Shown: one piece after another, positions 31,883 through 43,805 of the stretch
Layout of the letters: every line of letters starts with the position of its first letter
Numbering within the stretch: position 1 is the first letter of the stretch
NCBI GenBank assembly: GCA_011799875.1
Contig: CM022298.1
Coordinates: forward strand, 288,520,395-288,584,394
Origin: Thinopyrum elongatum
Taxonomy: Eukaryota; Streptophyta; Magnoliopsida; Poales; Poaceae
Reading direction: 5' to 3'
DNA: 64,000 bases
Translations under genes and position numbers: made by a program
The notes under the pieces: model-generated
Databases searched by the model: none
Told to the model about the DNA's origin: nothing
Seen by the model: only the letters and a program-made list of their open reading frames with translations

Positions 31883-34652
31883 CTGCTTGTCAAGGAGGAA
31901 AACAAGTTGGAGGAAGTCATCCCGTGAAGAACATCATGACCACGAGAAGACCGCTTGAGCTACTCCACATGGATCTTTTTGGTCCCAATGCCTACAAGAG
32001 TCTCGGTGGTAACTCATTCGGTTTAGTCATTGTTGATGATTTTTCTAGATTTACGTGGGTGTTCTTTCTTGATGATAAATCGCAGGTCCAAAAGCTCTTC
32101 AAGAACTTTGCTAGGAATGCCCAAAATCAATTTGAAGTGAAGATTAAGAAGGTTCAAAGCGACAACGGAACGGAGTTCAAGAACGCCAATGTGGAAACCT
32201 TTCTTGACGAAGAAGGGATTTCACATGAGCTCTCGGCTACGTACACACCTCAACAAAATGGAGTTGTTGAGAGGAAGAACCGGACACTTATTGAGATGGC
32301 GAGAATGATGCTTGATGAATACAAGACGCCAAGACACTTTTGGGCGGAAGCGGTTGAGACAACTTGTCATGCTACGAATAGACTATATCTTCACAAGCTT
32401 CTTGGCAAGACGGCATACGAGCTTCTCACTAGTAACAAACCCCAAGTTGGATACTTTCGAGTATTTGGCTCAAAGTGTTACATTCTTGATAAGCATCGTC
32501 GTTTAAAAGTTTCCCCTAAATCTCATGAAGGTTTCCTACTCGGTTATGGCTCAAACTCTCACACTTACCGTGTCTACAACAATTTCACCCGAAAGGTTGA
32601 AGAGATGGTAGATGTGAAGTTTGATGAATCTAATGGCTCGCAAGTAGAGTAATTGCCAATTGATGTAGGAGACAAAGATCCTTCGGAAGCGATTCAAGAC
32701 TTGTCTATTAGCAAGATTCGACCAATGGAGGTGAAGGAGAGTACCTCGTCCGTTCAAGTGGAAGCCTCAACTTCACGACAAGGTGAACCACAAGTTGACT
32801 TGGAGGCATCCACAAGTGGAACACGTCAAGATGAAGGAAACGAGGAAGTACAACAAGATGAACCTGATCGACCTCCTTCTTCTCCTCCACAAGAGAACAA
32901 CAACGCCAACAACAATGAAGAAGGACAAGAAGAAGAAGACAATGAAGAGGATGTTCCACCCCGACCCAAACAAAAGCTCTCACGAGTTCGAGCAAGAGTC
33001 TCAAGAGATCATCCCATCGAACAAATCTTTGATGATATTCAAACCGGGAGAATTACTCACTCTAAAGCTCGTTTGGCTAACTTTTGTGAACATTACTCAT
33101 TCATTTCTAGTATTGAACCTATGAAGGTTGAAGAAGCTCTTGATGATCCAGATTGGGTGAACGCTATGCATGAAGAGCTACACAATTTCAAGAGGAATCT
33201 AGTATGGACGTTGGTTGAGAAGCCCGATGAGAAGCACAATGTCATTGGAACCAAATGGGTGTTTCGGAATAAGCAAGATGAGGATGGACAAGTTGTACGC
33301 AACAAGGCCCATCTCATCGCTCAAGGCTACACTCAAGTCGAAGGTATGGACTATGGTGAGACATATGCCCCCGTTGCTAGACTTGAGTCCATACGCATCT
33401 TACTTGCTTATGCCAATCATCATGATATCACCTTATACCAAATGGACATTAAAAGTGCTTTTCTAAATGGTGAAATTGAGGAGGAAGTTTATGTTAAACA
33501 ACCTCCCGGCTTTGTTAATCCCAAGAAACCCGATCATGTTTGCAAACTTCACAAAGCTCTTTATGGTCTTAAACAAGCTCCTAGAGCATGGTATAAATGC
33601 TTGACCAAGTTTCTTATTGAAAAAGGCTTTAAAATTGGGAAGATTGATTCTACACTTTTTACTAAAAGGGTTAATGGTGAATTATATGTGTGCCAAATTT
33701 ATGTGGATGATATCATATTTGGTTCGACTAACCCTCATTTTAGTGAAAAGTTTGGAAGCCTAATGTCGGAGAAGTTTGAGATGTCTATGATGAGTGAACT
33801 CAAATTCTTTCTTGGTTTGCAAATCAAGAAAACTAAGGAAGGTACCTTTGTTTCTCAAACAAAGTATACCAAGGACCTATTCAAGAAGTTCAACATGCAA
33901 GAAAGCAAAGGTATGAAAACACCCATGCCTACTAGTGGACATCTTGACTTGACTAAGGATGGCAAACCGGTTGACCAAAAGGTTTACCGCTCTATGATTG
34001 GTTCATTGTTATATCTATGTGCTTCCCGTCCTGATATTATGCTAAGTGTGTGCATGGGTGCACGATATCAAGCTGCCCCTAAAGAATGTCATCTTAAGGC
34101 TGTGAAAAGGATAGTGAGATACTTAATTCATACACCAAATTTTGCCATTTGGTATCCCAAGAGCTCTTCTTTTGATCTTGTTGGCTACTCCGATTCGTAC
34201 TATGCCGGTGACAAGGTTGACAGAAAGTCCACTTCGGGTACTTGTCAATTTCTTGGTAGATCTCTTGTGTCTTAGTCCTACAAGAAACAAAACTCGGTAT
34301 CCTTATCCACCACCGAAGCGGAATACATTGCCGCCGGATCATGTTGTGCTCAATTACTTTGGATGACCCAAACCCTTAAGGATTATGGGATACATGTGAA
34401 ACATGTTCCATTGCTTTGTGACAATGAGAGTGCTATTAAGATTGCTCACAATCCCGTGCAACACTCTCGAACTAAGCATATTGAAGTTCGTCATCATTTC
34501 ATTCGAGATCATGTTGCTAAGGAGACATCAATCTTAAGCATGTTCGTACCGATAAGCAATTGGCGGATCTATTCACCAAATCGCTTGATGAGAAAGTCTT
34601 TTGCCATTTGAGAGGTGAATTGAACATCATTGATGCCTCAAACTTGGAGTAG
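31883..34652 (+). pseudogene. Copia pol: integrase, reverse transcriptase, RNase H
   Basis: One frame with two stops and one shift. Integrase: LLHMDLFGP, VIVDDFSRFTWVFF (Asp 1), VQSDNGTEF (Asp 2), NGVVERKNRTLIEMARMML (Glu). After a TAA at 32650-32652 come an acidic linker (EEGQEEEDNEEDVPPRP) and the Copia RT (GTKWVFRNKQDEDGQVVRNK, YQMDIKSAFLNGEIEEEVYV, active site CQIYVDDIIFGSTNP). RNase H starts GYSDSYYAGD and has a TAG at 34273-34275 where Copia proteins normally have Trp; STTEAEYIAAG and DNESAIKIAHN follow. Near 34531 a one-base shift precedes the last words TDKQLADLFTKSLDEK, ending at TAG 34650-34652. The N-terminal third is missing. Confidence 0.9.
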
Positions 34653-36630
34653 AAACTCCATTTGGATACATGCAAGGCATGAGCCTTTTTATTTACTAAT
34701 CCTTGATATTTCTCTTATGATGATGATCATATGTCTTGGATCTATACTTGTACCCTTGCATGTTATCTAACCTTTGTAGGTACTTGGATGAGCCCAAATC
34801 TATGAGATTGCAAGCCACTCACATTTTGAGCAATCTCTACATCACCAAGTTCCTACTATATGGTTGTTGAAGACAAGGAAGCATGTACCCACTCAATATA
34901 TCCTTGGACAATTTCTATATATCAAATTTTATTTGGTATCAAGTCTCATGATTGTCATTTTGGATACACAAGTGCTCTTCCTTGCAAAACTAACCCATGT
35001 AGGAAGATGAACTCAAACTACAAGTGGTGCTCCCAATTCTTGAGGGACTACATCAACCTTGAGCATCCAACACAAGTTCGACTACATGATCAAGATCAAC
35101 ACCACCCAAGGTATGTTATTCCATCTTAGAGAAGCTTTACTCCAAGTCATGAGTCAAAGCAACTCAACGAGATGTGAATACATCAAAATGCTTAAACGAA
35201 AAATAGTAACCCCATTTTGAGCTTAAACGATGAGTATGACCTACGATCAGGTGTTATCACTTGCCTCCTCAGTCAATATACTCTAACATAGGTGACTTTG
35301 TCGCCGACCCCTTCTATATGAAGTTCTCTAGTGTTTCTTTGTTCACTTACTTCGTGTTCTTGCTAGCTTGTTCCCCTTTTCAAAAAAAAACTTCATCTAG
35401 ATCTCTTTTCTGTTTTTCCTTCTGTATCAAATTCCTTGCAAATCTTTCAGTTAATTCATTGCAAATCCTTGTGAGATTTAACTTGCCTAGTGAGCTGAGC
35501 TGACAATTTTTTTACTCTGCATTGAACTTGGATTCACCGACCCAAGCCTATCGGCTAGACCGAACTACCAGAATATCTTGTAGATAGTTCATCGGTACAA
35601 ACAACGAGGACTAACCCAGTCTGACCGATATGCATCATCCATGACACTGCCAACTCCGTGTCACCGATGGAAATAGGTCGGCGTTACTGATTTCACTGCT
35701 GAGAAAACATTTTTCCATTGCTTATTTCATTTCTTCTCCAGCTCCACTCAATGATTCTTATCCTCTACCCGCATCTTAATCTACATCCTGCTTTGTAGTG
35801 TGTCTCGAGGATCGAACCTGTTTGACTCATGCTCCAGAAGTTCCCTTCTTGGAAATTGATGTCAAAGGGGGAGAGAGTACATCAAAGCTTATCACATGGG
35901 AGAGAGAGCACATCACATCTAAGCTCTTCCAGATGCTTGTTAACAAAAAGAGGAGAGAAGTTACTTGTCTTTAAGAGGGGAAAGACATGTCAATATATGG
36001 TTGATTGCACCATTTCCTGCTCTGATTTTTCTTGCTCTGATTTTCTCTTACCCTACCTTCTCCCATTATCCAATATCAGATTCAGGGGGAGAAAGAGTCC
36101 ATATCTAGGGAAGAAAATCTCTAGAATTCATTGCATATCTTTAATCTTTGGGGACATGTCTATATCCAGATGAAGTACTAAGTACTCACTCATTACATGT
36201 CATCCCAGTCTTGGTACTCTTGTGGTTTCCTGAAATTGCTTTATCTAGAGTGTTCTTGTGTTGTCTAACCCTGTTTTCTCAAGATCACCTATTCGAAAGC
36301 TAGCTCAAGACTACAAGGTAAGTATATGCATCACACTCATGTGAATGATGATCTCTTGCTGATGTACATAGTGTTTGCAAGAAGGATTCATGAACATGAA
36401 GGTACACTTCTCTTTATCTACATCATTTGCTCTGATGCATATAGCCAAGATACATGTAACTCATTGCTTGCTCTGACATGCTTATGCATTCACGTGTTCT
36501 TATATTCCATTCTTACATGATTGCATACATGTAGGGGGAGCCTATGCATGTTACATGTCTTTCCAAAGATTTACTTGTTACTCTTCATATCTTTTATCTA
36601 AAGCTTTGATGTATGTTGTCATCAATTACC
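34653..36630. other. Non-coding 3' region of the Copia element
   Basis: Two kilobases between pol and the polypurine tract. SIRE-type elements may carry an env-like ORF here; I see none, only short frames. The part 35520-35700 has scattered CACCGA/TCGGT words like those of the LTR array. Confidence 0.6.
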
Positions 36631-36644
36631 AAAAAGGGGGAGAT
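36631..36644 (+). promoter_or_regulatory. Polypurine tract of the Copia element
   Basis: AAAAAGGGGGAGAT directly before the LTR start TGAAAGCAC, in the usual position for the plus-strand primer. Confidence 0.8.
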
Positions 36645-36974
36645 TGAAAGCACAAGTGCTCCCTGGGTGATTTTGGTAATTAATGTAAACATATCTCTTG
36701 TTGGACTAATACTTTTATCTTGTATATTTCAGATCAGTTCAACAATGGCGTGGTAAGGACAAGAGGATGTGGAACCCCTTCAAAATGCTAAGGACAAAGA
36801 TTGGCAAAAGCTCAAGAGTCTTCATTTTCATTTTAGTGATCCAAGATCACATTGAGTCCATAGGAAAGCCAATACTAATAAAAGGGGATGAGGTGTTGCT
36901 TAATGGTCTACTTGCTCAAAGTGCTCCAAAATCCTCAACCACTTTCTCATTTCCACATATGTCCAAAACCCCAA

Positions 36975-37375
36975 AGTCAAACTCGGCCCCACCGATTTGA
37001 TCTATCCGGCGCCACCGAGTTCAGTTGACATAGCCACTGCCAGAAACCCTAGACAATTCGGTCACACCGATACGGATCTCGGTCTCACCGAGATGGCCCT
37101 GCAAACTCTCTGTTTCCCTTAGTAACATTTCGGTCTCACCGAAATGAGCAATCGGTCCCACCGAGTTTGCTTGACCAACTCTCTGTTTGCTCATTGCTGA
37201 AATCAGTCTCACCGAGTTCAAGCAATCGGTCACACCGAGATGAGGTTTTGCCCTAGCCCTTGCACATCGGTCCCACCGAGTTTTTCCAGTCGGTCCCACC
37301 GAGATTCCTAACGTTCACATTTTGAACTAAATCGGTCTCACCGAGTTCCTCTATTCGGTCTAACCGAGTTGGATC
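36975..37375. repeat. TCGGTCTCACCGAG palindromic array in the Copia LTR
   Basis: About thirteen variants of TCGGTC(T/C)CACCGA(G/T) occur in 400 bp, alternating with about 15-20 bp of other sequence. Each is an imperfect inverted repeat. They lie just upstream of the TATA box, the usual place of U3 enhancer repeats. Confidence 0.75.
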
Positions 37376-37408
37376 AATTGTGTGTAACGGTTGGATTTTG
37401 TGTGGAGG

Positions 37409-37418
37409 CTATATATAC
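37409..37418 (+). promoter_or_regulatory. TATA box of the Copia LTR
   Basis: GGAGGCTATATATACCCCTC lies after the repeat array and about 770 bp into the LTR. Confidence 0.6.
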
Positions 37419-38240
37419 CCCTCCACCCCCATCTCCATTTAGGAGAGAGCCATCAGAACGTGCCTACACTTCCACTACTTATTTTCTGAGAGAGAACCAC
37501 CTACTCATGTGTTGAGACCAAGACATTCCAATCCTACCACAAGTATCTTGATCTCTAGCCTTCCCCAAGTTGCTTTCCACTCAAATCATCTTTCCACTAT
37601 AGCCAAATCTGTGTGAGAGAGAGTTGAGTGTTGGGGAGACTATCATTTGAAGCACAAGAGCAAGGAGTTCATCATCAACACACCGTCTATTACCTTTTGG
37701 AGAGTGGTGTCTCCTAGATTGGTTAGGTGTCACTTGGGAGCCTCCGACAAGATTGTGGAGTTGAACCAAGGAGTTTGTAAGGGCAAGGAGATCGCCTACT
37801 TCGTGAAGATCTACCCAGTGAGGCAAGTCCTTCATGGGCGATCGCCATGGTGGGATAGACAAAGTTGCTTCTTCGTGGACCCTTCGTGGGTGGAGCCCTC
37901 CGTGGACTCGCACAACCGTTACCCTTCGTGGGTTGAAGTCTCCATCAACGTGGATGTACGATAGCACCACCTATCGGAACCACGCCAAAAATCTCCGTGT
38001 CTACATTGTGTTTGCACACTCCAATCTCATCCCTTTACTTTCCTGCAATTAGCATGCTTTACTCTTTCCGCTGCTCATACTCTTGCCATGCTTGCTTGAA
38101 ATGTATTGTGAATGCTTAATCTTGTGCTAAAACTCCACCTCAACTTGACAAACTTAAAAATTGCCACTTTTGCTTGTTGAGGGTCTAATCACCCCCTCTA
38201 GACATCTCTTCTCGATCCTTTTAGCGGTCTACGTCGTCGT

Positions 38241-40645
38241 CTATGCCGAGCACTGCTTCGAAGGCCATGGCGCAGGCCCAACATCTGTTGAGATTTCCGC
38301 CGGCAACTGATCAGATGGATGAGTGGAGAGCCACCATTCAGAGCCTGATTGGTTTCGCCGAGGCGGGAGGATCATAGCGAGCGGGCCCGTCACGGCCTCC
38401 GCAGGCGGTGACAATGGCCCGAGCCGCTGGCCGTACCGAAGGGGCCACCCCCACGGTGCAATCCCCTCTGCGGCAGCCAGCGCAGGGGTCGCAGCCAAAG
38501 CCACGTGACCAAGAACCCAACGATGTATCGATGGCTTCGTCCGATCATCGAGCACGACGAGACCAGCGGCGAGTCCTGGAAGACAGGCAGAGGGAAGACA
38601 CGCGCGTCACCATCGAACGACACCATGAAACCCAATGCCAGTCTGATAGGCGCAATGGCCCTGACGTCGACGAGCCCACGCCCGATGAAGGTGGGTACCT
38701 ACCTTTCGAGGTTGGGTGCCCCGCCTTCACTCGCAAGCTGCGGCAAGTCCGTTGGCCATCTGCTCGCATATTCAAGCCAGAAGTACCAGAGAAGTATGAT
38801 GGAAGATTGAACCCGGCAGAGTTCTTGAGCATCTACACCATCGCTGTTCAAGCTGCCGGGGGAAGAGACGAGAAGGTGTTCGCCAACTACTTCCCTTTGG
38901 CACTCAAGCCAAATGTGAGGTCTTGGCTGATGCACTTGCCAGAGAATTCCATCTCGACCTGGGCTGACCTGTGCCATGAGTTTGTTGGTGCCTTCACGGG
39001 CGGCCATCAAGAACCAGGGCGGCCCAACGACTTGCAGCTCCTTCCGTAGAAGGAAGGAGAGAGCCTGCAGAAGTACATGCAGAGGTTCAGCCGGGTGCAC
39101 AGAAATATTCCAGACATCCACCCGGCAGAAGTGATAGCCGCGTTCCAGTCCAACATGCGCAACCGCCAGATACGTTCTAAAATGAACGTTCGGTTGCCCA
39201 AGACTGTGAATGAGCTATACACTCTAGTCGATAAGTGTGCCCGAGTAGAAGAGGGGAGACGACTCCCTGGTGAAGAAGATGGCGTCGACATCGACTCAGA
39301 GGACGACGACGATGCCGCCAACCAGAAGAAGAAGAACAAGAAGCGCAACAAGAAGCGCAAGGATAAAGCTGGATGACCATTGAAGGATCGAGTGCACCTA
39401 GTATCGGCAAGAAGGCCAAGACCGAGGTTCCTAGCAAGGAAGCTACCGCGTGCACTGATTGCCGGGAAGCCACGGCTGCCGAGAAGGATGGGAAGGGTGA
39501 TGGGCCGTACTGCAAGATCCATCGGACCAAGGGCCACTACCTTCAGGAGTGTCATCAGGTTGAGCAACTCGTCAAGAAGCACAGGGCTGAGTATGGGAAA
39601 CATGATAAGGAGAAAGACCAAGATGGCGCTCGTGGGAAGGGCCGAGGCGGGAGAACAGGTCGCCCTGGCAAGGCTCCTTAGTATCAGGGGAAACCCACCA
39701 AAGGCCGTGAGAAGAAGGATTGTGAGGACGAGGGTGACGAAGGAGATGAAGAAGAAACCAGCGAGCAGGAGTTCCAGAAAGCCACTGATGCCCTATGCAT
39801 TGACGGGCATGCACCTTTGCACTCCTATCACTGCCAACTTAAAAAGTGGGCGCGTGAGGTCAATGTCGTGTAGCCAGCGGCAGATTCTTGGAAGCTGCTC
39901 AAGTGGTCCCGCATGCCAATCATCTTTGATGAGGAGGATCACCCTGACCGCACTACCGCGATAGGGTGTTTGCCGTTGTTGGTTTCACCAACGATCTGCA
40001 ACCTCAAGGTCACAAAGATGTTGGTTGACGGTAGGGCTGGGTGAATCTGATTTCTCCGAAGGTCATCAGCAAACTACAGATAGCAGATGAAGAGCTCAAG
40101 GTTACTGGTACGTTCCAAGGGATCAACCCCGGCAGGAGTCGTCCTAAGGGGAAGATCACACTGCCGGTAACAATCGGGGGGAGTTAAACTACCGGACTAA
40201 GACGATCTTGTTTGATGTGGTTAACCTCCCCCTGCCGTACAATGGAATCCTTGGTGGCCCTGCCCTGGCCAAATTCATGGCGGCATCCCACTATGCCTAC
40301 AACACTTTGAAGATGCCAGGGCCAATGGGCGTCATTTCCATTCCATCATACAAGAAAGACGCAATCATATGCGTGAACAAGATGTACCGGGAAGCAGTCG
40401 CTGCGGAGGCCGCAGAAGCCACTGCTCCCGCCAAGGAACGCAAGAAAAAGAAGAAAGCCAGCAAGGATGCCAGCAAGGAATCTGGGAAGCATACCTCTTC
40501 GGAGTGTGCTGCGCCTGTTGATGACTTGCGGGAGAGTTCCAATAGGAAGAGATCCAAGGCTGCTGCACCCGCTGTGAAGAAGGTCCCGGCAGGGCTGGCT
40601 GGCGCTGATGGTACGTTTACCATCAATGCCACCCTCGACGACAAA
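38241..40645 (+). pseudogene. gag and protease of copy 2
   Basis: It has the same domain order as copy 1: gag domain (38790-39110), basic stretch, CKIHRTKGHYLQEC knuckle (about 39510-39550), protease with LVDG. In-frame stops: TAG 38375 and TAG 39047 (both CAG in copy 1), TAG 39679, TAG 39871. Frameshifts lie near 39370 (one base) and near 40041, where one base is missing in the protease active-site region (GGTAGGGCTGGGTGAATC against GGCGGGGCCGGGTTGAATC); the second Gly of the active site is also changed to Arg. The frame returns at 40208 and closes at the TAG (40646-40648) shared with copy 1. Confidence 0.85.
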
Positions 40646-40648
40646 TAG

Positions 40649-43600
40649 GAAAGTGCGCTCGTTGCCTTCTTGCGGGCGAATGTCGACGTGTTTGCTTGGC
40701 AACCATCTGACATCCCCGATGTTCCCAGGGAGGTAATCGAGCACCACCTTGCTGTCTGCCCACATGCCCGGCCCGTCAAGCAGAAGGTCTGGAAGCAAGC
40801 TTTGGAGCGGCAGCAGTTTATTGCCGAGGAGATCAAGAAACTCGAGGCAGCTGGTTTGGTCAGAGGAGTCTTGCATCCAACGTGGTTAGCAAATCTAGTG
40901 GTGGTGCGCAAGGCGAATCGGAAATGGAGGCTTTACATAGATTTCACAGAACTGAACAAAGCATGCCCGAAGGACCCATTCCCCTTGCCACGCATCGACC
41001 AGATTGTGGATTCCTCCTCCGGGTGTGACCTGCTTTCCTTCCTGGATGCCTACTCTGGATACCACCAGATCTTCATGTCCAAGGAAGACGAAGAGAAGAC
41101 CGCGTTCATAACCCCATGTGGCACATACTGTTTTGTACGGATGCCGTTCGGGTTAAAGAGTGCTGGATCCACTTTTGCAATAGCAGTACAGATTGGCTTT
41201 GAGTCCGAGCTGCACAGAAATATTGAAGCCTACATGGATGATATAGTGGTCAGAACCAAGGACAGAATGACTCTCATTCAGGATTTGGAAGAGACCTTTG
41301 CAAATCTGCGTAGGATCAACTTGAAGCTGAACACGGAGAAGTGTGTGTTTGGCGTTCCTTCCGGAAAGCTACTTGGCTTCTTCGTGTCCCATCGGGGGAT
41401 AGAGGCCAACCCCGAAAAGATCAAGGCTATCGAGCAGATACAAGCACCCAAGACAGTTAAAGACGTGAGGCGTTTGACTGGATGTGTTGCCGCGCTGAGC
41501 AGGTCCATTTCCAAGTCCACCAAACGCACCTTGCCGTTCTTCAAAATCTTGAAGAAGGCAGGGCCCGTGGAGTGGACCCTGGAGGCGGACGCTACGCTAC
41601 AAGATTTGAAGACCTACCTTTCCTCTGTTCCCACCTTAGTCGCTGCTAAACCACAAGAGCCGCTCCTGCTACATTTAGCAGCGACCAATCAAGTGGTTAG
41701 CGCAACGCTGGTGGCACAGCGGGAGGTAGATGAAGCAGCAGCCACCACCGTCATCCCCTCTGGTGAGGAAAGTGAACCCGTCCCGGCAAGGTCAGATGCA
41801 GTTCAAGACAAGGGAGAGCAAGGCAGCGGAGACAGTTCCAAGATCACGGCAAGGAAGAAGGTGGTGCAGCGCCCAGTGTACTTCGTCAGCTCCCTGTTGC
41901 AGGGGGCTAGGTGCAGGAGCTGGCATGCTTCTCGTTGCTCCCACTGGGGAGCACCTTAAGTACGTCATTCAAATGCACTTCCCCCAGGAGAAGGCTACCA
42001 GCAATACTGCAGAGTATGAAGGGCTCCTTGCCGGGCTCAGAATTGTAACAGAACTGGGAATCAAGAAGCTGATGAGACAAGTCAACAAGGATTATCAAAG
42101 CCCATTGATGGAGGCATACGTCGAGGAAGTGAGGAAGTTGGAGGAGCGCTTTGATGGATTGCAAACAGAGCACGTGCCACGTGCGGAAAACAACATTGCT
42201 GATCATATGTCAAAGTGCGCTACGCAAAAACTCCATGTGGAACTAGGGACTTTTGTTCTCCATCTGACTCAACCCTCTGTATCCCTAGCAACAATGGCCA
42301 GCAAGAGGAGGAAATTGAACTCCGGCAAGCCTCTCCCGGCAGAGCTTCCTGAAGCCCCCGGCAGAGAGCTTGGCGGGAACAACTCCCCTTCGATCAGTGA
42401 GCTGCACCCTCCCACAGAACTACCAGTCTTTATGGTCGAGGCATGCGCTCCCATCGACGAGGAGGTGCCGCTAGTCCTTGTTGCCGAGCCCCAGGCTCCA
42501 ACTTGGGCGCGGCATGTTGTTCATTTCCTCCAAACAGGAGAACTTCCCGAAGAACAAGAAGAAGCTGAAAGAGTAGCCTGGAGGGCCAGTATGTACCATT
42601 TCGTTGATGACACGCTATACAGAAGAAGGCCCAACAGTGTGAAATTGAAGTGCATTTACCGGGAAGAAGGAAAGGAACTGCTGGCAGAGATACACAAGGG
42701 TATGTGTGGCTCCCACATCAGATCAAGGGCCTTGATCGGGAAAGCTTTCCGGCAAGGTTTCTACTGGCCCACAGCCCTCCAAGACGCAAATTGAGCTAGT
42801 CACCAAGTGTTAAGCCTGCCAGTTCCACTCCAAGAATATCCATTAGCCTGCTCAAGCTCTCCAAACAATCCCTTTGTCATAGCCATTTTCGGTCTGGGGG
42901 CTCGACATCTTAGGCCCTTCCCCCGTGCTATCAAGAGCTTTGAATTCTTGTTCGTCGCAATCGACAAGTTTACAAAGTGGCCAGAAGTAGAGCCCGTGAG
43001 AAAGGTGACCGCATAGTCAGCTATCAAGTTCTTGAAAGGATTGGTGTGTCTCTTCGGGGTACCTGCCCGAATCATCACCAACAATGGCACCCAATTCACA
43101 AGCCGCGCCTTCATGCCATACGTTCATGCCCTCGGAAGCAAGGTCTAATTTGCCAATGTGGCCCATCCCAGAAGCAACGGGCAAGCTGAGAGGGCGAACG
43201 CTGAAGTGCTGCGAGGTCTCAAGACAAGAACCTTTGATAGGCTGCAGAAGTGCGGCAGGCGATGGATCGATGAGCTGCCGGTGGTTCTTTGGTCCCTCCG
43301 TACGACACCAAATCGAGCTACTGGGCAGACTCCCTTCTCCCTAGTCTATGGGGCAGAAGCAGTTATCCCCACGGAACTCATATTCGGGTCTCCTCGAGTG
43401 TTTGCCTACGATGAAGTAGTGCAGGAACAGCACCGGCGTGACGATGCTGTGCTACTTGAGGAGAACCGTCTCCAGGCTGCTACGCGTGCTGCACACTACC
43501 AGCAAGCCCTGCGTCGCTATCACAGCTGCAGGGTTCATGCCCGGAGCTCTGATGAAGGAGACCTTGTCCTTAGGCGTGTTCAGTCCGCCAAGGGTGCAAA

Positions 43601-43805
43601 CAAGTTGACGCCAAAGTGGGAAAGCCCTTACCGGGTAGTACGAGTCACCAGACCTGGCGTAGTCCGTCTAGAGACCGGAGATGGCATTCAATTGCAAAAC
43701 TCATGGAACATTGAGCATCTCCGTAAGTTCTACCCGTTAGGCGCAGCTGTCGGGCCCTGCCCGGTAGCCACCCTTTTGTACAAGCTTTGCCGAAGTTGCA
43801 TGTAA
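40649..43805 (+). pseudogene. Reverse transcriptase, RNase H and integrase of copy 2
   Basis: RT is intact (YIDFTELNKACPKDPFPLPR, active site YMDD at about 41235). About 345 bp are deleted near 41908 (end of the first RNase H and start of the second) and another 27 bp at 42072/42073, which removes the segment around RGDSHLV and its catalytic Asp. The integrase has a one-base shift near 42788, stops at 42811, 42844, 42880, 43014 and 43148, and Asp to Asn in the second catalytic position (ITNNGTQF against ITDNGTQF). The final part is open from 43158. The natural stop TAA of copy 1 is TTA here, so the frame runs to 43805. Confidence 0.85.

Larger units (their letters stand above)
31883..38223 (+). 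mobile_element. 5'-truncated SIRE-type Copia retrotransposon
   Basis: It starts in the middle of the gag-pre-integrase region (CQGGKQVGGSHPVKN) and has integrase, RT and RNase H in the Copia order, a 2-kb non-coding stretch, a polypurine tract and one LTR. The 5' LTR, gag and protease are missing. The LTR start TGAAAGCACAAGTGCTCCC and its array of TCGGTCTCACCGAG words are typical of a large Triticeae SIRE/Maximus-like family; the family name is from memory and should be checked. Confidence 0.75.
36645..38223 (+). repeat. 3' LTR of the Copia element (about 1.58 kb)
   Basis: It starts TGAAAGCACAAGTGCTCCCT after the polypurine tract and ends near CTCGATCCTTTTA, where the gag of copy 2 begins. 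A TATA box (CTATATATACCCC) lies at 37409-37418. The right end is not a clean CA, so the limit is good to a few bases. Confidence 0.75.

Noticed and set aside
34653..36630. An env-like ORF behind the Copia pol, as reported for some SIRE elements
   Set aside because: No frame above about 115 codons, no signal peptide or membrane segment in a consistent frame.
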